Origin: Gluconacetobacter entanii
Lineage (GTDB): Bacteria > Pseudomonadota > Alphaproteobacteria > Acetobacterales > Acetobacteraceae
Assembly: GCF_003206495.1 (NCBI RefSeq)
Contig: NZ_NKUF01000009.1
Span: 1-64,000 of the forward strand
Direction of reading: 5' to 3'
DNA: 64,000 nucleotides
The position numbers and the translations under genes were made by a program. Positions 27,464 to 36,681 of this stretch are shown piece after piece. Each line of letters begins with the position of its first letter. Within the stretch, counting starts at the first letter, position 1. The notes under the pieces were generated by a model that made no database searches, was not told the DNA's origin, and was given only the letters and a program-made list of their open reading frames with translations.

Positions 27464-27539
27464 AAGTTTTTGGTGAAGCTTTTTTCCAAAAAGCTTCGAA
27501 GACGCCGCCTTTTTGGAAAAAGGCGGCACCCAAAAACTT
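27464..27539 (-). repeat. Family A dispersed palindromic repeat, orientation 2
   Basis: A full 76-base copy: AAGTTTTTGGTGAAGCTTTT... then GAAGC hairpin, GACGCCGCC.../GGCGGC hairpin and ACCCAAAAACTT. It starts 19 bases after the hrcA stop. Near-exact reverse complement of the copy at 62833. Confidence 0.92.
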
Positions 27540-27664
27540 CTGAACTCTTTTGCCCGATCCGCCGTGTCCTGCGTGGGCCACAGGGCAGGTTCCGTGCAAC
27601 CTGTCGTGCGCCCGTCCGTCATCAGGCGGTAGGCTGTCGTACAGCACAGGTAAGGAGCAAGGCC

Positions 27665-28549
27665 ATGACCGTATCTGCATCACGTCCCGGCGGGACCTTC
27701 AGGATTGGCGGCGAACTCGAGGTCGCGCGTCTCGGCTTCGGGGCGATGCGCATTACCGGGCCGGGCATATGGGGGGAACCCGCCGACCGTGACGCCGCAC
27801 TTGCCACGTTGCGCCTGCTGCCCGAACTCGGCGTCAATTTCGTCGATACCGCCGACGCCTATGGCCCCTTCGTCAGCGAGGACCTGATCCACGAGGCCCT
27901 GTCGCCGTACAAGGGTATGGTGATCGCGACCAAGGGCGGGCACACCCGCCATGGTCCCGACATCTGGTGCCCGGTGGGGAACCCGGACTACCTCCAGCAA
28001 TGCGTGCTGATGAGCATGCGTCGCCTCGGGGTGGAGCGCATCGACCTGTGGCAGTTGCACCGCGTCGGCCCCGACACCACGCCGGAACGGCAGTTCGAGG
28101 CGATCGCGGCGATGCGCGCGCAGGGACTGATCCGCCATGTCGGCCTGTCGGAAGTCACGGTGGAGATGATCGAACGCGCACGGCTGTATTTCCCGGTCGC
28201 GACGGTGCAGAACCGCTTCAACCTCGTCAACCGGTATTCGGAGGAGGTGCTGGACTACTGCACGCGCGAAAATATCGGCTTCATCCCGTGGGCGCCGCTG
28301 GCGGCCGGGGGGCTTGCGCGTGGGGACAACGTGCTGACCCGCGTGGCGCAGGCGCGGGGGGCGACCACGGGGCAGGTGGCGCTGGCGTGGCTGCTGCGGC
28401 GTTCGCCGGTCATGCTGCCCATCCCCGGAACCTCCAGCCCCGACCATGCCCGCGCCAATGCGCAGGCCGCGACCCTGTCGCTGACGGATGCGGAATTCGA
28501 CGCCCTCGATCGTGACGGCCGCGCGGAATGGGACCGCCTGCGCGCCTGA
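27665..28549 (+). CDS. Aldo/keto reductase
   Basis: NAD(P)H-dependent TIM-barrel oxidoreductase of 294 residues. The catalytic tetrad is visible: Asp and Tyr in [10 protein letters not shown], Lys in VIATKGG, His in [10 protein letters not shown]. The cofactor-binding end has [19 protein letters not shown]. It resembles the YdbC/pyridoxal-reductase-like subgroup; the physiological substrate cannot be named. TAAGGAG at 27650-27656 is a good ribosome-binding site for ATG 27665. It stands alone between hrcA and the penicillin-binding protein. Confidence 0.9.
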   Translation: MTVSASRPGGTFRIGGELEVARLGFGAMRITGPGIWGEPADRDAALATLRLLPELGVNFVDTADAYGPFVSEDLIHEALSPYKGMVIATKGGHTRHGPDIWCPVGNPDYLQQCVLMSMRRLGVERIDLWQLHRVGPDTTPERQFEAIAAMRAQGLIRHVGLSEVTVEMIERARLYFPVATVQNRFNLVNRYSEEVLDYCTRENIGFIPWAPLAAGGLARGDNVLTRVAQARGATTGQVALAWLLRRSPVMLPIPGTSSPDHARANAQAATLSLTDAEFDALDRDGRAEWDRLRA

Positions 28550-28654
28550 TCCTGAACAGGCTGTCATGCGTGTCCTGCGGATCGGGGGCGACGTGGACGC
28601 CGGACGGTGCTAGGACAGGGGCACACAGTCCCTATATTCCCTATTGGATACCGG

Positions 28655-31336
28655 ATGACGCTTGCTGACGGATCGGGCCGCGATGGCCGGGTGGATGGAA
28701 CTTCTGACGCCACGCGCGATGACGGGCGTGCGGGCGGCCGCCGTCCACGCCCACCCACCGGTGGCCCGCGCCCGCGCTATCGCCTGGTGCGCAGGCTGGC
28801 GGGCGGGGCGCTGGGTGCCGTGCTGCTTGTCGGCGGGATTGGCGGTGTCGTCGCGTGGCAGGAATATGCCCGCCTGTCCGAAGGGCTGCCGACCGTTGAC
28901 GGCCTGCGCACCTACCAGCCACCGGTGATGAGCCGCCTTTATTCCGGCGATGACCAGATCATGGCGGAACTGGCGGCGGAGCGGCGGATCTTCGTTCCCT
29001 ACAACGCGATTCCCGAACGTGTGCGCAACGCCTTCCTTGCGGCGGAGGACCAGAAGTTCTTCAGCCATGGCGGCGTGGACCCGCTGGCGATCATCCGCGC
29101 GGGCCTGACGGACCTGATGATGCATGGCTCCAAGCACCGGCCGATCGGGGCGTCCACCATCACGCAGCAGGTGGCGCGCATCATGCTGCTCGGCTCCAAC
29201 GCCGTGTCGATGGAGCGCAAGGCCAAGGAAGCGCTGCTGGCGATGCGGCTGGAGCAGACGCTCTCCAAGCAGCAGATCCTTGAGATCTACCTCAATGAAA
29301 TCTACCTCGGCAACGGGGCGTACGGCATCGGGGCGGCGGCGCAGACCTATTTCAACAAGCCGCTGGACCAGTTGGACAATGCCGAGGCCGCGTTCCTTGG
29401 CGCGCTGCCAAAGTCGCCCACCAACTACAACCCCGTCCGCTTCCCGCAGGCCGCGACCGGCCGGCGCAACTGGGTGCTTGAACGCATGGCGGAACTGCAC
29501 GCCATCACCCCGCAGGACGCCCGCGCGGCGGAGCAGGAACCCCTGATTCCCTCCTCCTTCACACGCCCCGGCCCGGTGCCCGGTTCCGAATGGTTTTCGG
29601 AGGAGGTGCGCCGCCAGTTGATCGAGAAATATGGCGTCAATTCCACCATGGAAGGCGGGCTTTCGGTCCATACCAGCATGGACCCGCACCTGCAGCAGGT
29701 GGCCACCGTCGCCCTGCATGAGGGGCTTATGCGCTATGACCGTGCGCATGGCGGCTGGCGCGGGCCGGTGACGCATCTGGACGGTGTGGACCCGCAGGGG
29801 GACTGGGCCAATGCGCTGGCGCGGGTCAGCGCGCCGCCCTCCATGCTGACGACGTGGCGCCTTGCGGTCGTGCTGTCGGCCACGACGGGGCAGGTTGGCT
29901 GGCTGGAGGGGACGTCGCCCGCCATCCCGCATACCGGGGAACTGCCGGCGCGGGACAGTTCGTGGATGCGCGCGGGCAAGGGGATCGCGACCGGCGATGT
30001 CGTGATGGTCGAACCGATGGCCGACAGTTCCGGTGTCGCCCTGCGGCAGGTGCCGCGCGTGGAGGGGGCGCTGACGACCATCGACGTGCGTACCGGCCGC
30101 GTGCTGGCGATGGTGGGGGGATGGTCGTTCCGTGCGTCGCAGTTCAACCGCGTGACACAGGCCGCGCGCCAGCCGGGATCATCGTTTAAGCCGTTCGTCT
30201 ACCTCGCCGCGATGGAGCAGGGGATCTCGCCGTCGCAGAAATTCGATGATTCACCGGTGTCCTATGGTGAATGGCATCCCAACAACTATGAAAAGGATTT
30301 CTGGGGGCCGACCATGCTGCACGACGCCCTGCGGGAGTCGCGCAACCTTGTCACCATCCGCCTTGCGGCGCAGATCGGCATGAAGTCGGTGGCCGACATG
30401 GCGCAGAAGCTTGACCTCGTGCATTCCATGCCGCTCGTCCTGCCTGCCGCCCTTGGCGCGGTGGAAACCACCGTGATGCGGGAGGCCGTGGCCTATGCCA
30501 CGCTGGCGGCGGGTGGACATCTGGTGACGCCGACGCTGATCGACGATGTGAAGGACCGCAACGGTAACGTCATATGGCGCGCGCCAGGCCTGCAGCTTGG
30601 CCCCGTGCCATCGGCGACGCCAGCGGCCGGTTCCGACGTGCCGACCCCGGCTCCGGCTTCGGCCCCGGATGCCGCGCCTGCCGCCGATGCCGCCGCCACG
30701 CCGTCCGACACCGGCCCGGTGCTGGTGGATACGCGCCCGCAGGTCGTCTCCGCCGACAGCGCGTACCAGGTGGTGACCATGCTGCGTGACGTGATCCGTC
30801 GTGGCACCGGCGTGCGCGCGGGCGTGGGTATCGACCGCCCCGTGGCGGGCAAGACCGGCACCAGCCAGGATTTCAACGATGCGTGGTTCGCGGGCTTCTC
30901 CCCCGACCTTGTGACGGTGGTGTGGATCGGCTTTGACACGCCGCAGAGCCTTGGCCGCAACGAAACCGGTGGCGTGATCGCCGGGCCGATCTGGAACCAG
31001 GTGATGAAGGCGGCACTTGCCGACCGGCCGCGGCTTGATTTCCGCGCACCGCCGGACATGCGCCTTGCGCAGTACAATACCGGCATGGGCATGGCGATCG
31101 ACGCCTTCAAGCCCGACCAGCAGCCCGGCATCAGCGTTGACATGGGCGCGGGCGCGATCGGCACCCTGACGGCGGCCGATACGGGGGCGGAGAACATGCC
31201 CGATTCCGAAAGCGACATGGCGACGATGCCCGGCCATGGCCCGGTGGGCAATGGCGTGCCGGGGGCGGTATCACCCGGGACTTCCGCGCCACCACCGCCG
31301 TCCGGGGGTGACATCGGCATGGGTGGCCTGTATTGA
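28655..31336 (+). CDS. mrcA: Class A penicillin-binding protein 1A
   Basis: Bifunctional peptidoglycan glycosyltransferase/transpeptidase at the cytoplasmic membrane, 893 residues. A basic cytoplasmic tail (1-50) and one transmembrane helix (about 52-72) are followed by the glycosyltransferase domain. That domain has the catalytic Glu in AAEDQKFFSHGGVD, then GASTITQQVARIMLL and the chain ending EIYLNEIYLGNGAYG. An OB-like insert precedes the transpeptidase: SSFK at 509-512, SRN, and KTGTSQDF. Pro/Ala-rich linkers occur near 650-680 and at the C-terminus. ATG 28655 is chosen; the track back to 28607 adds no conserved sequence. Confidence 0.95.
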   Translation: MTLADGSGRDGRVDGTSDATRDDGRAGGRRPRPPTGGPRPRYRLVRRLAGGALGAVLLVGGIGGVVAWQEYARLSEGLPTVDGLRTYQPPVMSRLYSGDDQIMAELAAERRIFVPYNAIPERVRNAFLAAEDQKFFSHGGVDPLAIIRAGLTDLMMHGSKHRPIGASTITQQVARIMLLGSNAVSMERKAKEALLAMRLEQTLSKQQILEIYLNEIYLGNGAYGIGAAAQTYFNKPLDQLDNAEAAFLGALPKSPTNYNPVRFPQAATGRRNWVLERMAELHAITPQDARAAEQEPLIPSSFTRPGPVPGSEWFSEEVRRQLIEKYGVNSTMEGGLSVHTSMDPHLQQVATVALHEGLMRYDRAHGGWRGPVTHLDGVDPQGDWANALARVSAPPSMLTTWRLAVVLSATTGQVGWLEGTSPAIPHTGELPARDSSWMRAGKGIATGDVVMVEPMADSSGVALRQVPRVEGALTTIDVRTGRVLAMVGGWSFRASQFNRVTQAARQPGSSFKPFVYLAAMEQGISPSQKFDDSPVSYGEWHPNNYEKDFWGPTMLHDALRESRNLVTIRLAAQIGMKSVADMAQKLDLVHSMPLVLPAALGAVETTVMREAVAYATLAAGGHLVTPTLIDDVKDRNGNVIWRAPGLQLGPVPSATPAAGSDVPTPAPASAPDAAPAADAAATPSDTGPVLVDTRPQVVSADSAYQVVTMLRDVIRRGTGVRAGVGIDRPVAGKTGTSQDFNDAWFAGFSPDLVTVVWIGFDTPQSLGRNETGGVIAGPIWNQVMKAALADRPRLDFRAPPDMRLAQYNTGMGMAIDAFKPDQQPGISVDMGAGAIGTLTAADTGAENMPDSESDMATMPGHGPVGNGVPGAVSPGTSAPPPPSGGDIGMGGLY

Positions 31337-31416
31337 CGCCTGACAGGACGGCATGCCCGTGCGCGGGCGGCCGGACCCGCGTGTCCTTATCACGATGAGC
31401 TTAGGAGTAAGCCCCG

Positions 31417-32548
31417 ATGTCTGCCGAGACCGAGGCCCTGAATGACCAGATCAAGCAGTCGGTGGCGCTGCTGAGGAGGCATCTTTGACTGGGATGTCGC
31501 AATCGAACGCCTCGCGGAGCTGAACAACCGCGTCGAAGACCCCGACCTGTGGAATGACGCCGAAGCCGCGCAGAAGCTGATGCGTGAGCGCACCCTGCTG
31601 GCGAACCAGATCGAGGGCGTGCAGAAGCTGGAAGGCGATGTGCGCGATACGCTCGAACTCGTCGAACTGGCGGAGATGGAAGGCGACGGCGATGTCGTCG
31701 CCGAAGGGGTGCAGGCCCTGCGCGCGCTGGCCGACGAGGCGAAGCGGCGCGAGACCGAAAGCCTGCTCTCGGGCGAGGCGGACGGCAATGACTGCTACCT
31801 TGAGGTCAATGCCGGCGCCGGCGGGACGGAGGCGCAGGACTGGGCTGAAATGCTCCTGCGCATGTACACCCGCTGGGCGGAGCAGCATGGCTACAAGGTG
31901 ACGATGATGGAAAGCTCCGAAGGGGAGCAGGCCGGGCTGAAATCCGCCACCATCCTCATCAGCGGCCCCAACGCCTATGGCTGGCTGAAGACGGAGGCCG
32001 GGGTCCACCGGCTTGTGCGCATCTCCCCCTTCGACGCGGCGGCGCGGCGGCAGACCTCGTTCGCGTCGGTGTGGGTCTATCCCGTGATCGACGATTCCAT
32101 CGAGATCGACATCAACGAGGCCGACCTGCGTGTCGATACCTTCCGCGCATCCGGCGCGGGCGGGCAGCACGTCAACAAGACGGAATCGGCCATCCGCATC
32201 ACCCATATCCCCACCGGGATCGTGGTGGCGTGCCAGACCGACCGGTCGCAGCACCGCAACCGCGCGACCGCGATGGCGATGCTCAAGGCGCGGATGTACG
32301 AACAGGAACTGCAGCGGCGCGAAGCCGCGGCGGCACAGACCGAGGCGGCGAAGACCGATATCGGCTGGGGCCACCAGATCCGTTCCTACGTCCTTGCCCC
32401 CTACCAGTTGGTCAAGGACCTGCGGACCAACGTGGAAAAGACGAATCCGGGGGCCGTCCTCGATGGCGACCTGGATGATTTCATGGCCGCCTCCCTTGCC
32501 GCACAGGTCGGGGCCACCCGGTCGGAGGCCAGCGCACAGGCGCAGTGA
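31417..32548 (+). CDS. prfB: Peptide chain release factor 2 (programmed +1 frameshift)
   Basis: RF2 reads UGA and UAA stop codons. The gene is in two frames: 23 codons from ATG 31417 to CTT 31483-31485, then an in-frame TGA (31486-31488) followed by C, with an internal AGGAGG at 31474-31479. This is the classic prfB frameshift signal. After slipping one base, the frame continues [20 protein letters not shown] to 32548, for a total of 376 residues. RF2 landmarks: the anticodon-like SPF in [12 protein letters not shown] and the catalytic GGQ in [22 protein letters not shown] at 31402-31410 is the initiation ribosome-binding site. When RF2 is scarce, slow termination at the TGA favours slippage, giving autoregulation. 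Confidence 0.98.
31474..31489 (+). promoter_or_regulatory. prfB +1 programmed frameshift site
   Basis: AGGAGG (internal Shine-Dalgarno), three bases (CAT), then slippery CTT followed by TGAC. Spacing between the AGGAGG and the slippery codon is exactly the three bases seen in E. coli, whose site reads AGGGGG TAT CTT TGA C. Confidence 0.97.
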
Positions 32549-32593
32549 CCGGCCTGCGCCCCGTCGCAGGCGCACGCGCAGGATCGTGTTTTT

Positions 32594-32626
32594 GCATCCA
32601 TGCCTGTTACAGGCGGGCATGGATGC
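32594..32626 (+). terminator. Hairpin downstream of prfB
   Basis: Perfect 11-base stem GCATCCATGCC (32594-32604) with GGCATGGATGC (32616-32626). There is no T-run after it on the plus strand, so termination by it would not be simple. Confidence 0.5.
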
Positions 32627-32832
32627 GCGCCCGTGCCGCCTTTTAAGGCCGGGTATGAGGCGCTTGCGGGAAAATTGTTCCGTTTCCGGTGCATAACCGC
32701 CTTGACATGCGACGGCGGAAACCGCCCAATCCCATAACAGGCATCCATCATGCATCATGCCATGTCCCGTCGGGCGGACAGGCATGCGTGGCGATGCCAT
32801 GGCGCTGGTTTGGGATAAGGGATGGTTCCGGG

Positions 32833-33147
32833 ATGGATTATGTAAGACTGCAACGTCGGCAGACCCCATTCGGGCGGGTAATTGCGGGTGTTGCGGCACT
32901 GCATGTCATTGCCGTTGGCGTCCTTGCCTATGGCCTGCATCCCAAATCGTGGAACATGTTTCCCTCTCCGCCCCGGGCGCAGTTGATCCCGTTGCGGATC
33001 GTCAGGGATGCGCCCGCCTTCCTGCCCGCCGCCACCGCGCCACAACATGGGCCCGTCCTTTCCACCATTCCGGTCGCCCCACCGATCGCGCCGCCCGATA
33101 TCGCGCGGATGCTGCATGGGCATGACCATCCGGGTCATGACAAATGA
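32833..33147 (+). CDS. Short TonB-like membrane protein
   Basis: 104 residues, one transmembrane helix near the N-terminus (about 13-33, GRVIAGVAALHVIAVGVLAYG). A proline-rich segment follows (SPPRAQLIPLRIV, PPIAPPDIARML) and a His-rich end (HGHDHPGHDK). This resembles the N-terminal anchor and periplasmic linker of TonB (helix containing a conserved His) without the C-terminal TonB domain. It lies 103 bases before exbB, which supports a role with that channel. It could be a shortened TonB paralogue or an unrelated His-rich peptide; no family assignment is certain. The start with ATG 32833 gives a short basic cytoplasmic tail. Confidence 0.6.
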   Translation: MDYVRLQRRQTPFGRVIAGVAALHVIAVGVLAYGLHPKSWNMFPSPPRAQLIPLRIVRDAPAFLPAATAPQHGPVLSTIPVAPPIAPPDIARMLHGHDHPGHDK

Positions 33148-33250
33148 CCGCTTACCCCATGGCGGGCCGGTCCCGGCCCTGTCGTCTGCCGGTTCCTTGT
33201 ATTGCTGGAACCCCGCACCGTTTCTTTCCCGTCAGAGGATCTTGATTACA

Positions 33251-34018
33251 ATGACCCGACAGCATCGTATCCTTCTTACCGCGGCCGTAGTGCTGATGAC
33301 GGCCGCACCGGCCATGGCTTTCGCCGCAGGCGGAGGAGGGGCGGAGGCCAACCCGTATGGTCTGGGCGCCCTGTGGTCGAACGGTGACTTCATCGCCCGC
33401 ACCGTCCTGCTGATCATGGTCGTCATGTCGGTCGGCACCTGGTACATCATGATCAGCAAGTTCCTGGAACAGGCGCGCATCCTCAAGGATGCGAAGATCA
33501 TGAAGAGCGAATTCTGGAGCAAGCCGACCATCCAGGCCGGTGCGGACGCGATGCCCGAAAGCTCGCCCTTCCGCTACATCGCGCAGACCGGCATCACTGC
33601 AGCCGAACATCACGAAGGCACGATGCAGGAAGCGATCGACCTGCATACCTGGACGACGATGTCGATCCTGCGTTCGGTCGAACTGGTGCAGACGCGCCTG
33701 CATGGTGGGCTTGCGTTCCTCGGGACCGTGGGTTCGACCTCTCCGTTCGTCGGCCTGTTCGGCACGGTCTGGGGCATCTATCACGCGCTGACGGCCATCG
33801 GCATTGCCGGTAACGCCTCAATCGACAAGGTCGCGGGCCCGGTCGGTGAATCGCTGATCATGACGGCCATCGGCCTCGGCACTGCGGTGCCGGCGGTTCT
33901 GGGCTACAACCTGCTGGTGCGTCGTAACAAGGGCGCGATGGACGAGGTCCGCAACTTCGCCGCCGACGTGCAGTCGGTGCTGCTGGGTGGTTACCGTCAC
34001 CTCGACCCCAATAGCTGA
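33251..34018 (+). CDS. exbB: MotA/TolQ/ExbB proton channel family protein
   Basis: 255 residues. An N-terminal signal-like segment (RILLTAAVVLMTAAPAMAFA) is followed by a first transmembrane helix (FIARTVLLIMVVMSVGTWYIMI). A cytoplasmic region of about 100 residues and the conserved channel part follow: LGTVGSTSPFVGLFGTVWGIYHAL, then VGESLIMTAIGLGTAVPAVLGYNLL. ExbB energises TonB-dependent outer-membrane uptake using proton flow with ExbD. ExbD is not adjacent: the next gene codes for a TPR protein. ATG 33251 was chosen because it starts directly at the signal sequence. The longer frame back to 33008 overlaps the TonB-like gene. Confidence 0.92.
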   Translation: MTRQHRILLTAAVVLMTAAPAMAFAAGGGGAEANPYGLGALWSNGDFIARTVLLIMVVMSVGTWYIMISKFLEQARILKDAKIMKSEFWSKPTIQAGADAMPESSPFRYIAQTGITAAEHHEGTMQEAIDLHTWTTMSILRSVELVQTRLHGGLAFLGTVGSTSPFVGLFGTVWGIYHALTAIGIAGNASIDKVAGPVGESLIMTAIGLGTAVPAVLGYNLLVRRNKGAMDEVRNFAADVQSVLLGGYRHLDPNS

Positions 34019-34027
34019 GGCATCACT

Positions 34028-34101
34028 GGCGCGCGGCGGCAACATGCCCGCGCGCCGTGTATCCGTACTGGCAGGGCCGACGTTGGTCATGACGTCGGCC
34101 C
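34028..34101 (+). terminator. Tandem hairpins after exbB
   Basis: Hairpin 1 is GGCGCGCGG/CCGCGCGCC (about 34028-34056). Hairpin 2 is a perfect GGGCCGACGT/ACGTCGGCCC (34074-34083 with 34092-34101). No T-run follows either. They separate exbB from the TPR gene. Confidence 0.5.
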
Positions 34102-34243
34102 GTGCCGTTTCTGGGCCGGGGACGCATGTGCCCGCGCGGCCCTTCTTCCTTGCAGAGCGGTGAATATTGCGCTGTCATTCTGGCCATGCGCGGCGCGGTC
34201 CGCGATTACGGGTCATGACCGATTCATGGAAAGGACACTCACG

Positions 34244-35500
34244 TTGAAAACCACTAATCTGAAATCGTCGTTCCGGGCGCGTGCCATGCTGCTGGCCGGT
34301 GCGGTGACGGCATTGCCGTTGTCCGTGTTCCTGATGGTCCAGCCCGCGCAGGCCGCCGACGTACTGGGCGAGAAGGTGGGCAAGAACCTCCAGACCGCGC
34401 AGACGGCCCTTGCCGCCCATAAATACCCAGAGGCGATGGCCGCCGTGAACGCGGCCGACGCCGTGTCTGGCAAGACCGAATACGAATCCTATACCATCGA
34501 GCAGATGCGCGCGGCCGTCGCGGCGCAGTCGGGCGATGTCACGGCGGCCATCTCCGCCTATGACAAGCTGATCGCCTCGAACCGCACGCCTGCGGCCACC
34601 AAGGAACAGATGGCGCTGGCCGAGGCGTCGATGGCCTACACCGCGAAGGATTATCCCCGCGCGGCACAGGTGGCCGACAAATATATCAAGGCGGGTGGCA
34701 AGAATCCGCAGATGTACACGATCCTGATCCAGGCCTATTACGTGGGCAAGGATTACGCCAACGCCGCCCGCGCGCAGCAGGCGCAGATCGATGCGGAGAT
34801 GAAGGCCGGCACCAAGCCGACGGAAAACCAGCTTCAGCTTCTTGCCGCGTGTCAGGCGCAGACGCATGACCAGGCGGCGCTGATGAAGACCTATGTGGCG
34901 CTTGCGACCTATTACCCCAAGCCCGACTACTGGGCGCAGGTGGTGCATTCGGCGCTGAGCAACCCGCACATGTCCCCGGCGCTGCGGCTGGATGTCGATC
35001 GCGTCCGCTTAGCGGCGGGCCTGGTGAAGACCCCGGCGGAATATATCGACATTGCCGAACTGGCGATGCAGGCGGGCCTGCCGCAGATCGCGCTTGACGT
35101 GATGAACGAGTGCTACAGCACCAACGTCCTGGGTCATGACGCGGGTGCAGCGCGTGAAGACCGGCTGAAGCAGATGATCGTCCAGACGGTGGCGGACCGC
35201 AAGGCGAACATCGCCACGGCGGAAACGCAGGCCCAGCAGGTCCCCAACGGCAATGCGCTGCTGACGACCGGCTACAACTACGTGACGTTCGGGCAGGCGG
35301 ACAAGGGCCTGCAACTGATGAACGCGGGCATCGCCAAGGGCCCGACCGACATCAACATCGCCAAGCTGCATCTGGGTCTGGCGCAGGCTGCCGCCGGACA
35401 GAAGGCAGCCGCGATCACGACGCTGAAGAGCGTGGGTGGCGACAATGGCGCGCAGGACATCGCGCAGTTCTGGGTGGTGAAGCTTGGCGCACCGGCCTGA
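34244..35500 (+). CDS. Exported TPR-repeat protein
   Basis: 418 residues with a signal peptide (basic start, hydrophobic MLLAGAVTALPLSVFLM, cleavage after PAQAA). The rest is helical and tetratricopeptide-like, e.g. QTAQTALAAHKYPEAMAAVNAA, ASMAYTAKDYPRAAQVADKYI, LIQAYYVGKDYANAARAQQAQI and YNYVTFGQADKGLQLMNAGIA. TPR proteins are known partners of some TonB-ExbB systems, where they sit in the periplasm; adjacency to exbB suggests that role. Start: TTG 34244 has AAAGGA at 34230-34235 at proper spacing, whereas the ATG at 34226 lies before that site and has no ribosome-binding site of its own. Both keep the signal peptide. Confidence 0.8.
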   Translation: MKTTNLKSSFRARAMLLAGAVTALPLSVFLMVQPAQAADVLGEKVGKNLQTAQTALAAHKYPEAMAAVNAADAVSGKTEYESYTIEQMRAAVAAQSGDVTAAISAYDKLIASNRTPAATKEQMALAEASMAYTAKDYPRAAQVADKYIKAGGKNPQMYTILIQAYYVGKDYANAARAQQAQIDAEMKAGTKPTENQLQLLAACQAQTHDQAALMKTYVALATYYPKPDYWAQVVHSALSNPHMSPALRLDVDRVRLAAGLVKTPAEYIDIAELAMQAGLPQIALDVMNECYSTNVLGHDAGAAREDRLKQMIVQTVADRKANIATAETQAQQVPNGNALLTTGYNYVTFGQADKGLQLMNAGIAKGPTDINIAKLHLGLAQAAAGQKAAAITTLKSVGGDNGAQDIAQFWVVKLGAPA

Positions 35501-35817
35501 AGACGGATTGTGAAATAACCGCCTGATAAAACGCATAAAAGTTTTTGGTGAAGCTTTTCCCAGAAAGCTTCAGGGAACGCCGCCTTGTAAAGAAAAGGCG
35601 GCCCCCAGAACTTTCATGATTTTTCCGGGCAGGCTTCCCAGACGGCGGGAGGGGGCATGACAGCCTCCTCCCGCCGTTGTCGTTTGCGGACATGGGCCGT
35701 CGGTTCCTGACATTTTATGACATATGACGCACCCTTTTGCCCCATCCGCACGTTGGATAAGGTGAAAGCTGCACATTCAGCGATCATTGTTCGAATTTCA
35801 GGGAAATACTGCCAGGC
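35501..35817. other. 317-base gene-free stretch: repeat A and a hairpin
   Basis: It holds a full repeat A copy (35540-35614) and a GC-rich hairpin ACGGCGGGAGG (35642-35652) with CCTCCCGCCGT (35667-35677). The remaining 140 bases should contain the promoter of the response regulator; no convincing -35/-10 pair could be fixed by eye. Confidence 0.7.
35540..35614 (-). repeat. Family A dispersed palindromic repeat, orientation 2
   Basis: AAGTTTTTGGTGAAGCTTTTC, a slightly diverged GAAGC hairpin, a GCCGCCTTG/AAGGCGGC hairpin and a CCCCCAGAACTT end. It starts 39 bases after the TPR gene stop. Confidence 0.85.
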
Positions 35818-36507
35818 ATGACCACACATCCATCTGTTGATCCTGATCTTCCCGCCCGTATCGTGGTTGTCGAGGACGACGCGGGCATGCGTACCCTGAT
35901 CGTGCGGGCGTTGCAGGGCGACGGCTATCGCGTGCGCGGTGTGCAGGATGCATCGGAAATGTGGGACGCCCTGGTGGCGCAGCCTGCCGACCTGATCATC
36001 CTTGATGTCATGCTGCCCGGCACGAACGGGCTGGACCTGTGCCGCGCCCTGCGCTCGGGCGAGGGGACGGTCCCGGCCGGGGGCGCGGATGTCAGCGAGG
36101 TCCCGATCATCATGGTCTCCGCCCGGGGGGAGGAACTCGACCGTGTGCTGGGGCTTGAACTCGGCGCCGATGATTATGTGCCCAAGCCGTTCGGGCAGAA
36201 GGAACTGCTGGCGCGTGTGCGTGCGGTCCTGCGCCGCCGTGAACTGACGGACCCGTCGGGGGCGGCGGTGGAGATTTCCGGTGCGGAGCACGACCTGCTG
36301 ACCAGTTTTCTCGACAATCCGCAGCGTGTGATCGGGCGTGACCGGCTGCTGGAACTGTCGCGCACGCGCCTGGGCGATGTGTCGGACCGCAGCGTGGACG
36401 TGCTCGTCAGCCGCCTGCGGCGCAAGCTGGGCGCGGATGCCGACAACCTGATCCGCACCGTGCGCGGCATGGGCTATATCTTCACGTCCGAGGTGGAGCG
36501 TGTCTGA
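35818..36507 (+). CDS. OmpR-family response regulator
   Basis: 229 residues. The receiver domain (about 14-130) has the acidic pair in VVEDD, phospho-acceptor D63 in LIILDVMLPGTNG, the switch Ser in VSARG and K123 in YVPKPF. A winged-helix DNA-binding domain of OmpR/PhoB type follows (ISGAEHDLLTSFLDNPQRVIGRDRLLELS, SDRSVDVLVSRLRRKLG, IRTVRGMGYIF). It is paired with the histidine kinase 175 bases downstream, in the OmpR-EnvZ order, with a repeat A element in the gap. The stimulus and targets are not evident. Confidence 0.93.
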   Translation: MTTHPSVDPDLPARIVVVEDDAGMRTLIVRALQGDGYRVRGVQDASEMWDALVAQPADLIILDVMLPGTNGLDLCRALRSGEGTVPAGGADVSEVPIIMVSARGEELDRVLGLELGADDYVPKPFGQKELLARVRAVLRRRELTDPSGAAVEISGAEHDLLTSFLDNPQRVIGRDRLLELSRTRLGDVSDRSVDVLVSRLRRKLGADADNLIRTVRGMGYIFTSEVERV

Positions 36508-36535
36508 AAAGACGGCCTCTCGATAAAACGAATAA

Positions 36536-36612
36536 AAGTTTTTGGGTGCCGGCTTTTTTCAAAAAAGGCGGTGTTCTTTGAAGCTTTTTGGAAAAAGCTT
36601 CACCAAAAACTT
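36536..36612 (+). repeat. Family A dispersed palindromic repeat, orientation 1
   Basis: A full copy between the response regulator and its kinase, starting 28 bases after the regulator stop. Hairpins GCCGGCTTTTTTC/AAAAAAGGCGGT and GAAGCTTTTTGG/AAAAAGCTTC; ends AAGTTTTTGG and CCAAAAACTT. Confidence 0.9.
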
Positions 36613-36681
36613 TTGAAAATTTGCAGGATGTTTCTTGGGCGGGTTTTTGGAACAGTCTCCGGGTAATCGCGGCAGGCAGGC

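Noticed and set aside
31417-31488. prfB considered as a frameshifted pseudogene
   Set aside because: The TGA sits in a perfect programmed-frameshift context and the rest of the protein is intact.
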